From Distichodus sexfasciatus (Eukaryota > Chordata > Actinopteri > Characiformes > Distichodontidae): a DNA stretch of 64,000 nucleotides. The number at the start of each line of letters is the position of its first letter. The stretch's first letter is position 1. Under the pieces are notes generated by a model. That model had not been told where the DNA came from and searched no databases. It worked only from the letters and a program-made list of their open reading frames with translations. The DNA is taken from positions 1 through 64,000 of the forward strand of contig JAVGVS010000239.1 in the NCBI GenBank assembly GCA_032718565.1, written 5' to 3'. The translations under genes were made by a program, and so were the position numbers. Shown here one piece after another: positions 46,831 through 59,357 of the stretch.

Positions 46831-49800
46831 CTGTTGACATATTTTCATGTAAACGGTAAAATAACAATTGGGCTTCTAATTGTTATGAGTATGCACTAGG
46901 GTTGTCACCTATGTTTGACAAAAAACCTAGACATTTTGCCAACCCGACCAAACGCTTTGCCTATGAGCATGAAGACATCATTCATGACAACATTCAGTGT
47001 CTCGGGAAAGTAAATTTACCGCGGGAACAGGGCATTAAAAAGGAAGGACAGTCCTGGTAAAAGCGTGACAGGTGGCAAACCCTAGTATGCACACTGCCAT
47101 TAGATGATGTGATTTGGTTTTTCAACATGTTAACCGGACTTTTTATTATAAAACGGCTGGGTGCACACTAAACGCTTTGCGAATGTTTCTGAAAGTGTCT
47201 GAACAGCAATGGATTGTGGTGTGGGTGCACAGGTAAAGAGATGGTGGATTATATTCGTCAGTACCTGACGGAGATCCGGGAGAGGCGGGTGGTTCCCGAT
47301 GTTCAGCCGGGCTACATGCGTACTCTCCTGCCTGAGAGCGCACCCTGTGAACCCGAGCCCTGGAGCTCCATCCTGCAGGACGTGGAGAACCTCGTCATGC
47401 CTGGGGTAGTTCGTTCTACTTAGACTTGTTTGCCTCCTTGTTCTGTTTCCCTTATTGTCTCTCACTTTGTTACTTAAACTTGCTAAATGTCTGTTTACCA
47501 TTTTCCACCCCCTATTTATTGTTTTAGAGTAAATAATGATGCAGGTTTTGAAGTGCATATAACTCTTGTTTTCAGAATTTTCTTATGATTCGTTATGATG
47601 ATGTGCGGTTAGAGGATCACACCAGTCTTTAGGATATGATGCAGAGCCCATATCCATGAAAATCCTTTATAGGTTGCTTTATAGCCATCTCATGATGGCA
47701 AACAACCAAAAGATTATACATTTTAGATAAAATATTCGCTTCATTGTGGTTGACAAGAACTCCTTACTCTGTTATACGTAGAATTTTATTACTTTTCATC
47801 GTTATTGGAATATTTAATTCTAATTTTTGATTCCTCACAGAATAATTTTTCTGCTGCATCATATTTTCCCCTATAATTATAAATACACTCCTCTTCTCTT
47901 TAGTGAATATCTGAACTCCTCAAATAATGAGAGCTTAGACTAATTTAATATGTTGTCTGTTTAAAAATTTTTTGTACATTCAATGCAACAGACAATTTCA
48001 GTGCTGTAATTGTACTGCTGCTGCAATATTTGCACCCAAATTTGAATACTGCATGTAACAACTGCGGTGTGTTGGCACCTGCACAAGTCTGGTCCCCTCC
48101 TTGCACCCGTAGTTCCCGGGATAGTCTCCGGTCCCCACAGCAAACCCGGTTGCGATTAAGCGGGTCGGATAATGAATGGATGAATGAATGCGTGTAACAA
48201 TTGCACATTTCTTTCTTTTCTTTCTCTAGTTTACAGTCTATATTTCATAGTCTACTTATGCATACATATTCCATGTGCCTTTTGGGGGAGAGGGTTGTAC
48301 TCTTAAAAAAGCACTTGGAGACACACTGTCTTACCTCTATATATTTGTATATTACTGAGATGACAAAGTTTACTTTGTCTTTGAATGTCTCCCTCTCTCT
48401 CTCTCTCTCTCTCTCTCACTCACTCTCTCTCTCTTGCTCTCTCACTACTCCACTCTCTGTCTCTCTCACTATGGCATGTCAAGTTTGAATGAATGAAGAC
48501 CAGAATGTAAGCGAAAACCAGCATGACAGAATAGCTCACTAATTTGAATTGTTCTATAACAGATATTGCCACATTTTCTTGATCTTCATGGTGGTAAGTA
48601 TTGTTGATTGTAGATAAGCTTAATCACATCCTTGTATGTGTGTGTATGTTGTAGGTGGTACACTGGCAGAGTCCTCACATGCATGCGTATTTCCCTGCAC
48701 TGACTTCATGGCCATCTTTGCTTGGTGACATGCTGGCAGATGCCATCAACTGCCTTGGCTTCACTTGGGTAATATTGCGCACATAAATATTCTAACACTC
48801 ATTTATAATCACACCAATGCACTGACCTGTTTTAAACTAATAATATGTATGTTCATATCTGTTTGTCTGTTTTACATGTATGTAGGCATCAAGTCCTGCT
48901 TGTACAGAGTTGGAGATGTGTGTAATGGACTGGCTGTGTAAAGCACTTGGATTGCCAGATCATTTTCTTCACCATCATCCAGAGAGTCGTGGAGGAGGCA
49001 TACTGCAGGTGATCATCTGACGTGTTATCCCAGTGACACAATAAATAACATATATTATAATAAATATCAGTGCTAAATAAAAACCCAGTGTTAAAACAGA
49101 TACACTATTGCTAATGTAATACAATACACAGCAAAAGTGTAAAAAAGGACAATTCCTTTCTAAAAACAGGTAACAATAATAGACTAAAAACAGGTGTAAT
49201 ACAGTTGACATCAGTGCTACATACAGCACCCACTACTGAGATGTACAGCAATCAGTAGTGCTAAATATAGTAGTCATCAGCGCTAAAGTGTATCATAGCA
49301 AAGACCTGCAATTAGTTAATACAGTAATTAATGGCAGTTCCCTTTACATTATGGGCTAAGCAATTATGTTGAATAAATGGCAAGTTTTTAGTTTTTAGAC
49401 TCATCATGGAGGTTTACAGCAGTTAGTCTTATCCCTGCTCACCTTTTGCTAATACCTGCACCGTGTAACTTTATGCGGGTGTGCATGTGTGCTGTAATGT
49501 ATGTGTTCTAGAGTACTGTGAGTGAGTGCACACTGGTTGCTTTACTTGCTGCCCGGAAAGATAAAATTCTACAAATGAAGAGCAAAGACTCGCCTTTAGG
49601 CCTGCCCGCAGATGCTTTCTGCGATGTGCTCACGGACACTGACGAGTCTGTTCTGAATTCCAGACTGATTGCCTATGCCTCTGACCAGGTGAGAAGAACT
49701 TGGTGGCATTATCAATTTTAATCAGGAATATAACGATATTTCATTGGTTCATTATGAATATGTATATACATTAAAAGGCCCACTCCTCAGTAGAGAAAGC

Positions 49801-52800
49801 AGGGTTGATCTCACTGGTGAAGATCAGGTTTTTGGAGACGGATGAAAAGTTCTCACTCCGTGGAGAAACGCTGCAAAGGGCTATCCAGGAGGACAGGAGG
49901 AGGGGCTTAGTGCCTGTGATGGTAACCAGTGTTTATTCACTGTTTAGATTTAATCCAAAACTCTTCTTTCTTTTGACAAACATGTAACTGAAAGTAAAAT
50001 GTAATTGTAATTAATGTTTTTGCTGTAAAGTTTATAATCAATCAAACAGTATTATTGTAACCTTGTACACCAACACATTTGAAGTTATTTCAAAATAACA
50101 ATGTAAAAACATGACATTCTGCTGGCTAGTGTTGATCTACGTATGGAGTAGTGGTGAAAAGTGGTTGTTGATTCAACTTGGTAAAATTCAAGTGATGTGT
50201 AACTGTGTGTGTGTGTTGTGTGCAGCTGTGTGCTACACTGGGCTCTACAGGTGTCTGTTCCTTTGACTGTTTGGCTGAGCTGGGACCCATCTGTACGTGT
50301 AATACTTTTTAGTCTGTATTCAATGTATGACTCTTTGGTCTTGGTATTTAATAATACATAATCTGTGTATTTCTGTGTTTCCGTGCGTGTTTATGTATTG
50401 TTGGTGTTTGTATGATCAATGCTTGCTTATATTTGCCTGTATCCTATATTTCCTTTGTGTGCATGTGTAATCTTGTGTGTATGTGTGTTTTAGGTGCTAG
50501 TGAGGGCCTCTGGCTACATGTTGATGCAGCATATGCAGGTTCTGCCCTCTTGTGTCCCGAGTTGCGGTACTTCCTGTGTGGGATTGAATATGCAGATTCG
50601 TTTGTCTTTAACCCCTCCAAGTGGATGATGGTGCATTTTGACTGCACGGCATTCTGGTGAGAGTGAATTGGTGTGTGAATGAGAGAGAAAGAGAGACAGA
50701 GACAGAGAGAGACTTGACGTCTTGACTAAATATTAATTATAATGTAGAGTCATTCTGGGCTGTTTTCTCTAAGACTCTTAAAATGAAAATGAATAACATA
50801 TGTTTGGTCCTGCAGGGTGAAAGATAAGTTCAAACTCCAGCAAACCTTCAGCGTTGATCCTCTGTACCTGAGACATGATAACTCAGGTGCTACAGACTTC
50901 ATGGTCTGTATTTCCCCACACTCTTAAAACACATACAGTATATTCAAACATACATTTACAGTCTCTCACAGCATCTCAAACTGTAAAACCACTGTATCCT
51001 CTCTGAAACTTTCACTCGATTTTATCATGATTCAGAACCAGATTAGGTTACCTAAATCTCTCTTTCTTATCTCACTGCAGCACTGGCAGATTCCACTGAG
51101 TCGGCGATTTCGTTCATTAAAGCTGTGGTTTGTTATGCGCTCTTTTGGCCTGAAGAACTTGCAGGCCCACATCAGACATGTAAGACCCACCGAAGAGCAC
51201 CAAACACCACTACAGTGACTGTATTTTAACTGCCTTTCTCAAGTGACCAAGTTCCATGTCTTTAATAAAACACAGTAACATTCTGAATTCAAGCATGTAC
51301 TCACAGGACACATCCCCCAGTTCAAGTAATCGAGTTTTATAACTCTAGTCGCACCAGCTTTTTGTCCAGTGACTCAGAATTTTTCAGGCGGGCCAGTGAA
51401 TGCTTTCTTGAGTTGAACCTAGAGCCCTTTCGGCTTGCTTACATATCTTTTTCTCTGTAGGGTGTGGATATGGCAAAACTGTTTGAGTCCCTGGTTAGAA
51501 TGGATTCCAACTTCCAGATCCCAGCGGAGAGACACCTGGGGCTTGTAGTCTTCTGCCTGGTAATGAATTTATACAGGGCATGGGCAACACAAAATGCATT
51601 ACACATACACATTAGTACCCTAGCACGGACTAATCAAGAGCATAAGGTATCTGCAGAAAAGCCATGACAGCACATAATGCTACATAATAATATGATAAAA
51701 GCATTTTTATACAGTTTTTTATAATTATTGAATAAATCATTCTAGAATTATGTGACATGTTACTGACTAGTAGTTTTGACCATATTAGTATTTGATAATA
51801 TTTACTAGGATGGGTTAACATTTCTGGACAGATGGATACCCTCATATTTCTCATATTCTTACCTTCCAAGTCTGTTTAACACCAGTTTAGACATATGACA
51901 ATTGATAAACTGAATACCGTGAAACACTCTTTCTGGCAGTACTTCAAAAGTATATATTAATATAATTTTGCAGTGCCTTGGCAATATGATCGATTCTTTA
52001 CATTCACATTAATTTTTTTTGTACCATAAACCTTTGTCATAATGTTGCCTGTCCATAACAGTCCATATTTTTAGAAGAGAATAGTATATTTTTATATTGT
52101 GGGGATATTATTTTATGAGAAGCTGACTCATCTAATACCTACTAGTAATTAAACATTTAGAATGGAAGAGTTTTATGTGGGTCGTACATGGGATAAACTA
52201 TGCTGAGGTGTAATATTAATGCATGCAGGATAGTGTGCTTTGAAAGGACGTTATAGTAAAGTGTTTTTTTCTCCACTTTCGAACTGTCCGATTTTCCACC
52301 AGACATTATAAGACGACCTCACAGAGAATAAGTTGTATTCAGAATGTAGTATCTATCTCCCAGTCCCACCACTCAGACCAGCTAACCTAAGAGCCTTGAT
52401 CGTGGGTCCTTTCTTTATTAGATCTTAAGCAATCTCAGTGGTTTCATGTTGAAACTCCTTAGAAAATCAACACTGAACTTACAGGTTTTTTCTGAAATAT
52501 TTATGGTATTTGTGTGGTTATTCAGGGGGGAAATGCTCTGACTCAGGAGCTTTTGAGGAGGCTTACCCAGTCTGGCAGCATGTTTCTAATCCCTGCTGCG
52601 ATTGGCACCAAGCTCATCATTCGCTTCACGGTCACATCCCAGTTCACAAGATCTGAGGACATCCACCGCGATTGGAGCATCATTCAGCACACTGCTGCTG
52701 AGCTCCTGCAACCAGGCTGCTCCAACCGCCCGCTCTCACTGTCCCTGGAGCGCCGCGGGACTAGTGCAGACTCTGATATCACTATGGACAGTGAAAGAGA

Positions 52801-53224
52801 AGAGGAAACACTGTGGCAAGAGCAGATAGGAGAGGAACCGGGCGCCCAGTCGGCAGAGGCCAACTCCAGGCTGGAGCCAATGATTGACAAGCATTTAGTT
52901 CGTCTAGGCCAGAGACGAGCCATCCGTTCCATGAGCTGCAGTGCCGAACTCCCGCCCAGCAGGCCTGACCATGGTCATGTTCTAAAGGAGCCCCCTCTTG
53001 CTGGCACACTGGCACAAATTCCAGAAAGTCCCACACCCGCAGAGGGACGGAGAGCACAGAAACCTTTGCTTAAGTTTCACAGTGTGCCAAGCCTATCGCA
53101 GGGCTGGGCCCAGTGTGCGATGCAGCAGCTATACCGGCCATTTCAGAGACCGTGGATCACCAGCAGGGCCAGTTGCTTTAACTGTTTCCCTCTAACGCAG
53201 TCTAGCCCTCTGTCTACCAAATAA
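46545..53224 (+). CDS. hdc: HDC, histidine decarboxylase (12 exons)
   Basis: PLP-dependent group II decarboxylase turning L-histidine into histamine. Exons: 46545-46575, 47233-47405, 48655-48768, 48886-49008, 49512-49688, 49778-49921, 50226-50292, 50494-50656, 50816-50903, 51081-51179, 51461-51559, 52526-53224. GT-AG borders and phases all agree: 1977 nt, 658 residues against 662 in human. The first exon encodes only MMQADEYTQR. Conserved blocks include HWQSPHMHAYFPALTSWP and FNPSKWMMVHFDCT, with the PLP lysine at about 319. The residue that separates HDC from DOPA decarboxylase is serine in IPLSRRFRS (about 367), as in HDC (glycine in DDC). Exon 12 adds a long C-terminal tail, typical of HDC, diverged from mammals. 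ATTAAA at 53504 and AATAAA at 53685 are candidate polyadenylation signals. Confidence 0.97.
46897..47084. mobile_element. 188-bp hAT-type MITE with 8-bp target duplication
   Basis: TAGGGTTGTCACC and GGTGGCAAACCCTA are imperfect inverted ends, flanked by the perfect direct repeat GTATGCAC (46889-46896 and 47085-47092). It is non-coding and lies in HDC intron 1. Confidence 0.85.
47406..48654 (+). other. HDC intron 2
   Basis: Holds a retroposon 3' tail (about 47940-48385, like those at 17.3 and 18.0 kb) with a family B fragment nested inside, then a (TC)n microsatellite at 48391-48470. No exon is expected, since exons 2 and 3 join in frame. Confidence 0.6.
48062..48192 (+). mobile_element. family B 3' fragment nested in a retroposon tail
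   Basis: It runs from CTGCGGTGTGTTGGCACCTG to GGATAATGAATGGATGAAT. The direct repeat TGTAACAA at 48054-48061 and 48193-48200 shows it inserted into an older retroposon tail. Confidence 0.75.
51560..52525 (+). other. HDC intron 11
   Basis: AT-rich intron without a named repeat or hidden exon that I can see. The other HDC introns over 300 bp (46576-47232, 49009-49511, 49922-50225) are likewise without recognisable genes apart from the listed MITE. Confidence 0.45.
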
Positions 53225-54816
53225 CGCACAAGTCTTTTAGAAACCATTTCAAAAATCATTTCTTAATGATCCACCAAATATTGAGATTAGCAGTTTTAAA
53301 GGCTAAACTCAACCTGCACCTTTCACCAAAAATGAATATTAAATATTGCAAATTTATTGAATGGGCCTTCAGATTTTGGTCTTACGCTCTTGTGTAATGG
53401 ACAGTCTGTGTTATGGATGAATTTGTATTATCTATCATTATTCATACTCATCACTTAAATCTTCTGGACCATCACTGAACACTGTACATTATTCTCTCTG
53501 AATATTAAACATCATTTTCCGCTTTATTGAATTGTGTGGTTCACAGTGTTATAATCTCCAATCTAATTTTCCATTGCTGAATGAGAATGGCATATTTAGT
53601 ATTTGTTTCACTTTAGATAACACTCCAGTTGCTGCAAGTTCCTAGTAAGGACAATAGAATGTTGTAAAATTGTTATACAATGCTAATAAACTTAAAAAAC
53701 ATTAAGCAGCTTGAGAGGTGAAGTTAAAACAGATCTGGAGCTTTTATCTTATACTTTAGTGGCAGATTTGTTGGACTTAAAAGTACTTGTACATTTAAAA
53801 ATAATGCTTTGCATATCATAATAATTTAGGATTAAACCTTAGACAATTACTTTAACATTCATGAGCCAATTTTGTAATGGTGTAATGACATCTTAAAACA
53901 CACAAAATGTTTCCTGCGAAAAGTGTCATTAATTGCATATTTGGCGCAGTGCACGACAAATGCTTCACTTGAAATTTTGTATTGTTTTTGCTGAGTTTAA
54001 CAAGATGATTTCATCACCAAACACGTTTTGAGTGATGAGAAAGGTAAGCATGTAGTTTTTACTAGGGGTGTAACAATACATCGATTCACTCATCAGTGAT
54101 CCTATAGCATCGATTGAAAATGATCACTGATCAGACATGATACATATTGTAACATCTGTCACGAAGTAAGCGCTACTTTTTCTATGGAAAGCCCTAAAGT
54201 ACGCCTCCATAAGGCTCACAGCTAATTACAGCTAGCTAACATGACAGACCGCGTCTGAACCCTGAAATAGCAATACTTCAACTTAAGAGTAGGAATAGCA
54301 CTGTTCCACTAGTAGCATAATGGTTAGGGAGTTCACCCTGTGATCGGATGGTCTTGCCACAAGTGACCAGAATATGGTCACCTAAACAACACAATTATAA
54401 TGGTTTTGTCGTAGTGGCCTGGGAGCCAGATTGTTTCCTGTCATCTGCTAGCAAAAAGATGTTCAATAAATTCTTCCATCACCATTGCTTTAACTTAATA
54501 AACTAATCAATTACAAGGTTGAATGGATTCTGCTGGGTAACTGAACATGGAAGTAACATTAACAAATACCTTGATGAGAGAACTGACAGATTGCATTTTG
54601 TGCAAAAAGAGTTTGGTGACATGTAATGCAATTACCACAGGGGGTATTGCATTGTCATTTGAATAAAAGAAGCAAAAAAGCAATTCGTATATTTTTATTC
54701 TATGTTTGTTCAAAATCGCATGATATGAATTGCATGGCCACTTTGCACATTTAACTACCCATTGCAAAATATATATTTTCCAACTACCCATTCAGTTTGC
54801 ATATTGAATTATATAT
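53225..54816. other. HDC 3' UTR and intergenic DNA
   Basis: Beyond the poly(A) signals, the left end of a hAT element is suggested at about 54064 (CTAGGGGTGTAACAATACAT), and a scrap of family A SINE lies at about 54303-54352 (GTAGCATAATGGTTAGGGAG). No gene. Confidence 0.45.
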
Positions 54817-55500
54817 TGATTCATTCATTCATTAACGCAACCGCTTAGTCCCGGTCTATTCTCTAATCCCGGAACTGTACGCGCAAGGTGGGGACCAACC
54901 CAGAGTGGGTGTCAACTCCCACAGGGAAAACACATGCAAACACATTTAGGCAATTTAGAGTAGCCAGTCAACCTTAACTGCATGCTTCAGACTGTGGGAG
55001 AAAATCAGAGCAGCCAGAGAAAATTCATACATGCATGAGGAGAACATGCACACTCCACACAGAAATGTTCCCATTTTGGACAGAGAATGCAGATGATTTG
55101 AAAGATGAGTAAAGGAGGCCATCTACATCCAACTGGACTGACAATCGCTGAACATAGATTTACAGGTTACTTAAATGTAAGGGGCAATCACCTGGAAATG
55201 GTTCACACCATTGGACAGAAGGGCATGTGTCAACGACCACTTTCAAAGTCACTACCCCACTTAGAGGATAAATACCTGGAACTAACCCCGCCCCCATCAG
55301 ATTTTTAGAACTAAAGAAGCCTTTTGGATTAGAGGTGAAACAAATCTGATAAGAAGTCAATTTTCTGCCGATTCAAACTCTCATGATTACCGTGTCCTCT
55401 AAGACTGAGAGCCAACAAAGAAATGTGGCCGCTTCTGACTGGGGATCGAAGCTAGGGCCTTCTTGGTGCATGGCAACAGCGCTAACCACTGTGCCACTAA
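54817..55500 (-). mobile_element. family B repeat, minus strand, interrupted
   Basis: The 3' and middle parts lie at 54817-55080 (complement of the GAATGAATGAATC end through TCTGTGTGGAGTGTGCATG). The head (complement AGTGGTTAGCGCTGTTGCCA) lies at about 55430-55500. About 350 bp of other sequence separates them; I cannot identify it. Confidence 0.65.
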
Positions 55501-58500
55501 GATGGAAAAGCAAGCATTGAGACATTTATGAAAAGTGGACAAGCCCAAAGAAAATTCCTGGGTTTAATGTAGTCAAAAGAGACAGAATAAGGACCGATGT
55601 ATTTCTAACAATAATCTTTCTGACCATGATCTTATACTGGAACAACAGAAGGCTTTAAAAACCTCACATTCTCAAATAATTGACTAGATTAAACTATGTT
55701 CACAGTGATACACAGATCATGTAACAACATAGAGCAAAACATTATAAAAATAGTTTTATTGGAAGGTAGTTCCACAATAATACCTTTATTGCTGACATTT
55801 GCCATTTTAATGACATTTGGTAATATTTAATTTGATGCAAGATTGTAATAGGTTAACAATTTAGAATGTGCTGACAACCTCCATCCACAACACTTGCATC
55901 ATATCGTTATTATCGCAGGTCCTATCTACCTCCCTATTCGTTCTTTTTAGTTAATACAGTAGTAATCCACCCCATATACTATACCTTCAAGATTTCATTA
56001 TATTACTGGCTGCAGTGTTTTAATGATCTAAATGAACTAAAAACAGCAGTAAGAAGCCCATAAAATCAGACTTTGTCCTATGCTGTGTGTGGGACCACAG
56101 CAGTTTTCAGTACTCATTAGTGTTGTGTAATCTGGTTCACTGACATATGACTGTTTGCCTCCTGGAGTTCAAAGTAGAGAAAAGGCTGTAATTTCTAAAT
56201 CTTTTTACACCATGGTCAAGTTAGGAGATAAAGTTGAGCAAGGATGGAAATTAGACACGGAACAAAAATATTGTTGTTTGAATAAAATATTGTATAATTA
56301 TAGAAGTAAATATACTGAAATATAGTGCCTGTTTCATTCAAAGTGAAAGCTGTCAAACTTTGATCTTTTAAATAAGTTTAAATAAGTTCATTTTGTGGAA
56401 AATATTGTAACTTATACAAATGAAGTACAGCCTACATACGTAAGACTTCAGTTCGATTTTTATATGCAGGGACAGTCTCTCTGAAACAACTTGGGGGCAA
56501 GGTCTGTACTCAGGGGCTTAAAGGTGGCAGTGCTGAAAATAAGGCCAGACTTGACCCTGCAAACTCTTGCGTCTGTAGGCAAATATCATAGGTATGGGGC
56601 ATGGACACTGCTTGTGCACAGGGCCCAGCATCTGGTGCTATGCCCTTGCAGTCCACCCCATGTAGAAGTTAGTGTAAAGCCGTGAACGTTCAACACACGG
56701 TTCGGATGCTTGACATATTTACACACACTCCAGAATTGCGTGAGCAAGAACGTGTAAAGACAAAAGATGAGGAAGGAATGGGCGCAGTGATGCTTTTGTC
56801 TTTTACAAGTTGGCATTTACAACATGATTCGGTTGCGAGGAATAACGACGTGCCACGTGATGCTTTGGAAACATTCAGTTTTGCAGTCTTTTGCTATGTA
56901 AATTGCATTCAGATGGTGGTAAAGTCTCTCGTGTTTACATATTTTTGTCTTGCAAACCTCACACCATTATGTAGACCAAAGCATCACTTGATTGGATACG
57001 TTTTTCTACACATGGAATTCCTTAGAAATTGACAGATGAGGACGAGGAAGACATATATATATAAGAGGAAGTCTGAGTCAGAGCGCATGATCATCCACTA
57101 ATCCAGTAACAATAGTAGCTGGAGGGTTCTGCTTATTAGGCCTAGAGTTAGTAAAAGGTGATACTCTCTGGCACAGGGTTTCACAGTACTTAACTACTAC
57201 CCATAAAAAACAAAAACAAACTTGAAACCAAATACTGAAATTCTAAGGTTTCAGTCAGGGGAAATGGACAGACCCAGAAGCTTTAGGGAGGCTGACAGAA
57301 TGTTACAAGATGGTAATGCACACACGCACACCACTGGTCAACCAAATCAAACAACACACACAATTATTTAGAAGCATCAGTTCTTTAATCATTCCCAAAA
57401 TATTGAGATTAGTAGCATCAATGCACAAATGACATAACACTTTTACAATTTACATTATTGAAAATAGTAAACATTCGTAAAAAATCATAAAAATGGTAAT
57501 ATATAGCTTTTTGTCATTCACATTTATTGTAAAGAAATAATCAAATCTGTTGAAAGTATTTCTGCCTACAATCACAATGTATAAAACCTGAAATAACACA
57601 ATTATATACGTCATATGCTGATTTTTGAAATGCAGCTGATGGTCAGAACAAATTCTGTTCATAAGTATCACCTTAAGACATTGAAAAAATGCATGTAGCT
57701 AATATCTACCACATGGTTTCAATCTTTAGGGAAATTACAGTAAAATAGCTATTTGCGTGAAAAACAGAGGTACTACTAACAAAAATTCTATATAAATCTA
57801 ACGTTTCTTCTTACAGAGTAATTACCAAACAAAGTGTTTCCATCCCTATTTGAACTAAAGGTTATTTTCTGGGGAGTTGAGAAAAACCTGAGACGATGAC
57901 TTTTGTCATCTTAATATTTTTAAAATCTATCATGTCAGCAATTTTTCCGTAAGCTATAATGGACAGTGTGTTTATGAGCCAGGAAAGATTTTAATATCTT
58001 TTATCTTCCACAAACTGCTCAATAAAGGAATAACGCCAGGCAACAGCAATGCCATGTAAATCAACATGTGGGTGAATATTCTGTCATTTTCTGGGAACTG
58101 TTTCTTTGGACCAACGCTTTGAATAACCATACTGGCTGGCAAATTCTACATCCTGGCTTTGTTCGAATTCTAACATTATAACAAATATAACAAATCATTT
58201 TGCGCTTAACGCCTTCTTCGTGATTGGTAGCTTTGTAATCAGAGAATAAATTTTGATCTATCTATTAATGAATGATTATTTTATTTTGGGTTTTCATTTT
58301 TTTGCCATCATAGTTCACTGATGAATATGCAGTGAACATGCATATATATTACTGTACTGTAAATATGCTCAACTAAGAAAGCTGGGATATTAAAGTGCAT
58401 ATCTTAGTGATTTTAAAATAATTGAAAGAAGAATGTGTGAAAGTTTTAACAGAATTGTTGGGATTATTTAAACAATTAAATAACTAAAATAATCGTCATT

Positions 58501-58584
58501 GGCAATATTGTATTATTTCAAGGTTCTGAATGTCGGCTTCGATGCATTTTTAAATAAATGCCCAGCACTAATCTAGCTTTTGTC
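55501..58584. other. intergenic DNA between HDC and SLC27A2
   Basis: AT-rich and without a recognisable exon. A fragment like the 14165-14385 repeat is visible at about 56465-56540 (GCAGGGACAGTCTCTCTGAA). The part nearest 58584 is presumably the SLC27A2 3' UTR. I see no RNA gene. Confidence 0.4.
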
Positions 58585-58891
58585 TTATAATCTCAGTCGT
58601 CCATCACTAATAGAGTTAAAAATTTCCTCTGTCATAGAGATGTATGCTTTTCTTCTGTCGTCTAGGAAGAACAGTGGGTCCTCGATGATTTTCAGGTTGA
58701 ATCCCTCTTCAGTTAGCTTCCCCTTCAGCTGTTTAAATGTGGCAGTTGTATCCAACACTCCCTGTAACACAATGATTTAAAAAAGTTATTGGGAGAACTA
58801 GGGATGTAAGGCTCTGCAATTAAACTGAAATAACGTGATGTTAACTTTATCAGGAAGACAACATTTGAAGTGATTATTAAATGAATGACTA

Positions 58892-59195
58892 TGTCACGCG
58901 CACTCCGTCCCGTGGCCGTCACTAGGACCCAGAAATGGTCGGTCGCAGTTCGGGAAGTATAAAAGGAGTCATTTTCTCGCAGCGCTTCACTCAGTCATCG
59001 AATCACCAGCCCATCTCCGATCTCCATGTCGGCATCTACTGTGAGTACTCTCAATTACTTGGTTATCTCTCCAATTGAGTGTGTGTCGTTTAGAACACGG
59101 ATTCTTGTGGGAATCCTTGCGGCGCGGTGTCCTCCCGACGACGTCAACCTCTACCACTTCCAAAACCAGTTTACACGTACACACACGTGTATACA
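58892..59195 (+). mobile_element. possible LTR-like promoter fragment
   Basis: It begins TGTCACGCGCACTCCGTCCC, has a good TATA box (GTATAAAAGGAG, about 58959) and then a G+C-rich leader. This resembles Gypsy-type LTRs of fish, which start TGTCACG. I see no second LTR or primer-binding site, so at most it is a solo LTR piece. It lies in the last SLC27A2 intron. Confidence 0.35.
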
Positions 59196-59239
59196 TAGGC
59201 ATGTAATTGTGTGGGTTTATGTATGGGTATATATATTTC

Positions 59240-59354
59240 TATTTATACTGTTACTATTATATATTATATTATTATATTATATTATATTATATTATATTAT
59301 ATTATATTATATTATATTATATTATATTATATTATATTATATTATATTATATTA
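59240..59354. repeat. (TATTA)n pentanucleotide microsatellite
   Basis: More than twenty tandem ATATT units. The Tc1-like element begins exactly at its right end. The open frames across it are low complexity. Confidence 0.95.
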
Positions 59355-59357
59355 AGG

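Noticed and set aside
52684..53057. Minus-strand open frames opposite HDC exon 12
   Set aside because: Antisense shadows of the long HDC tail exon; no recognisable protein.
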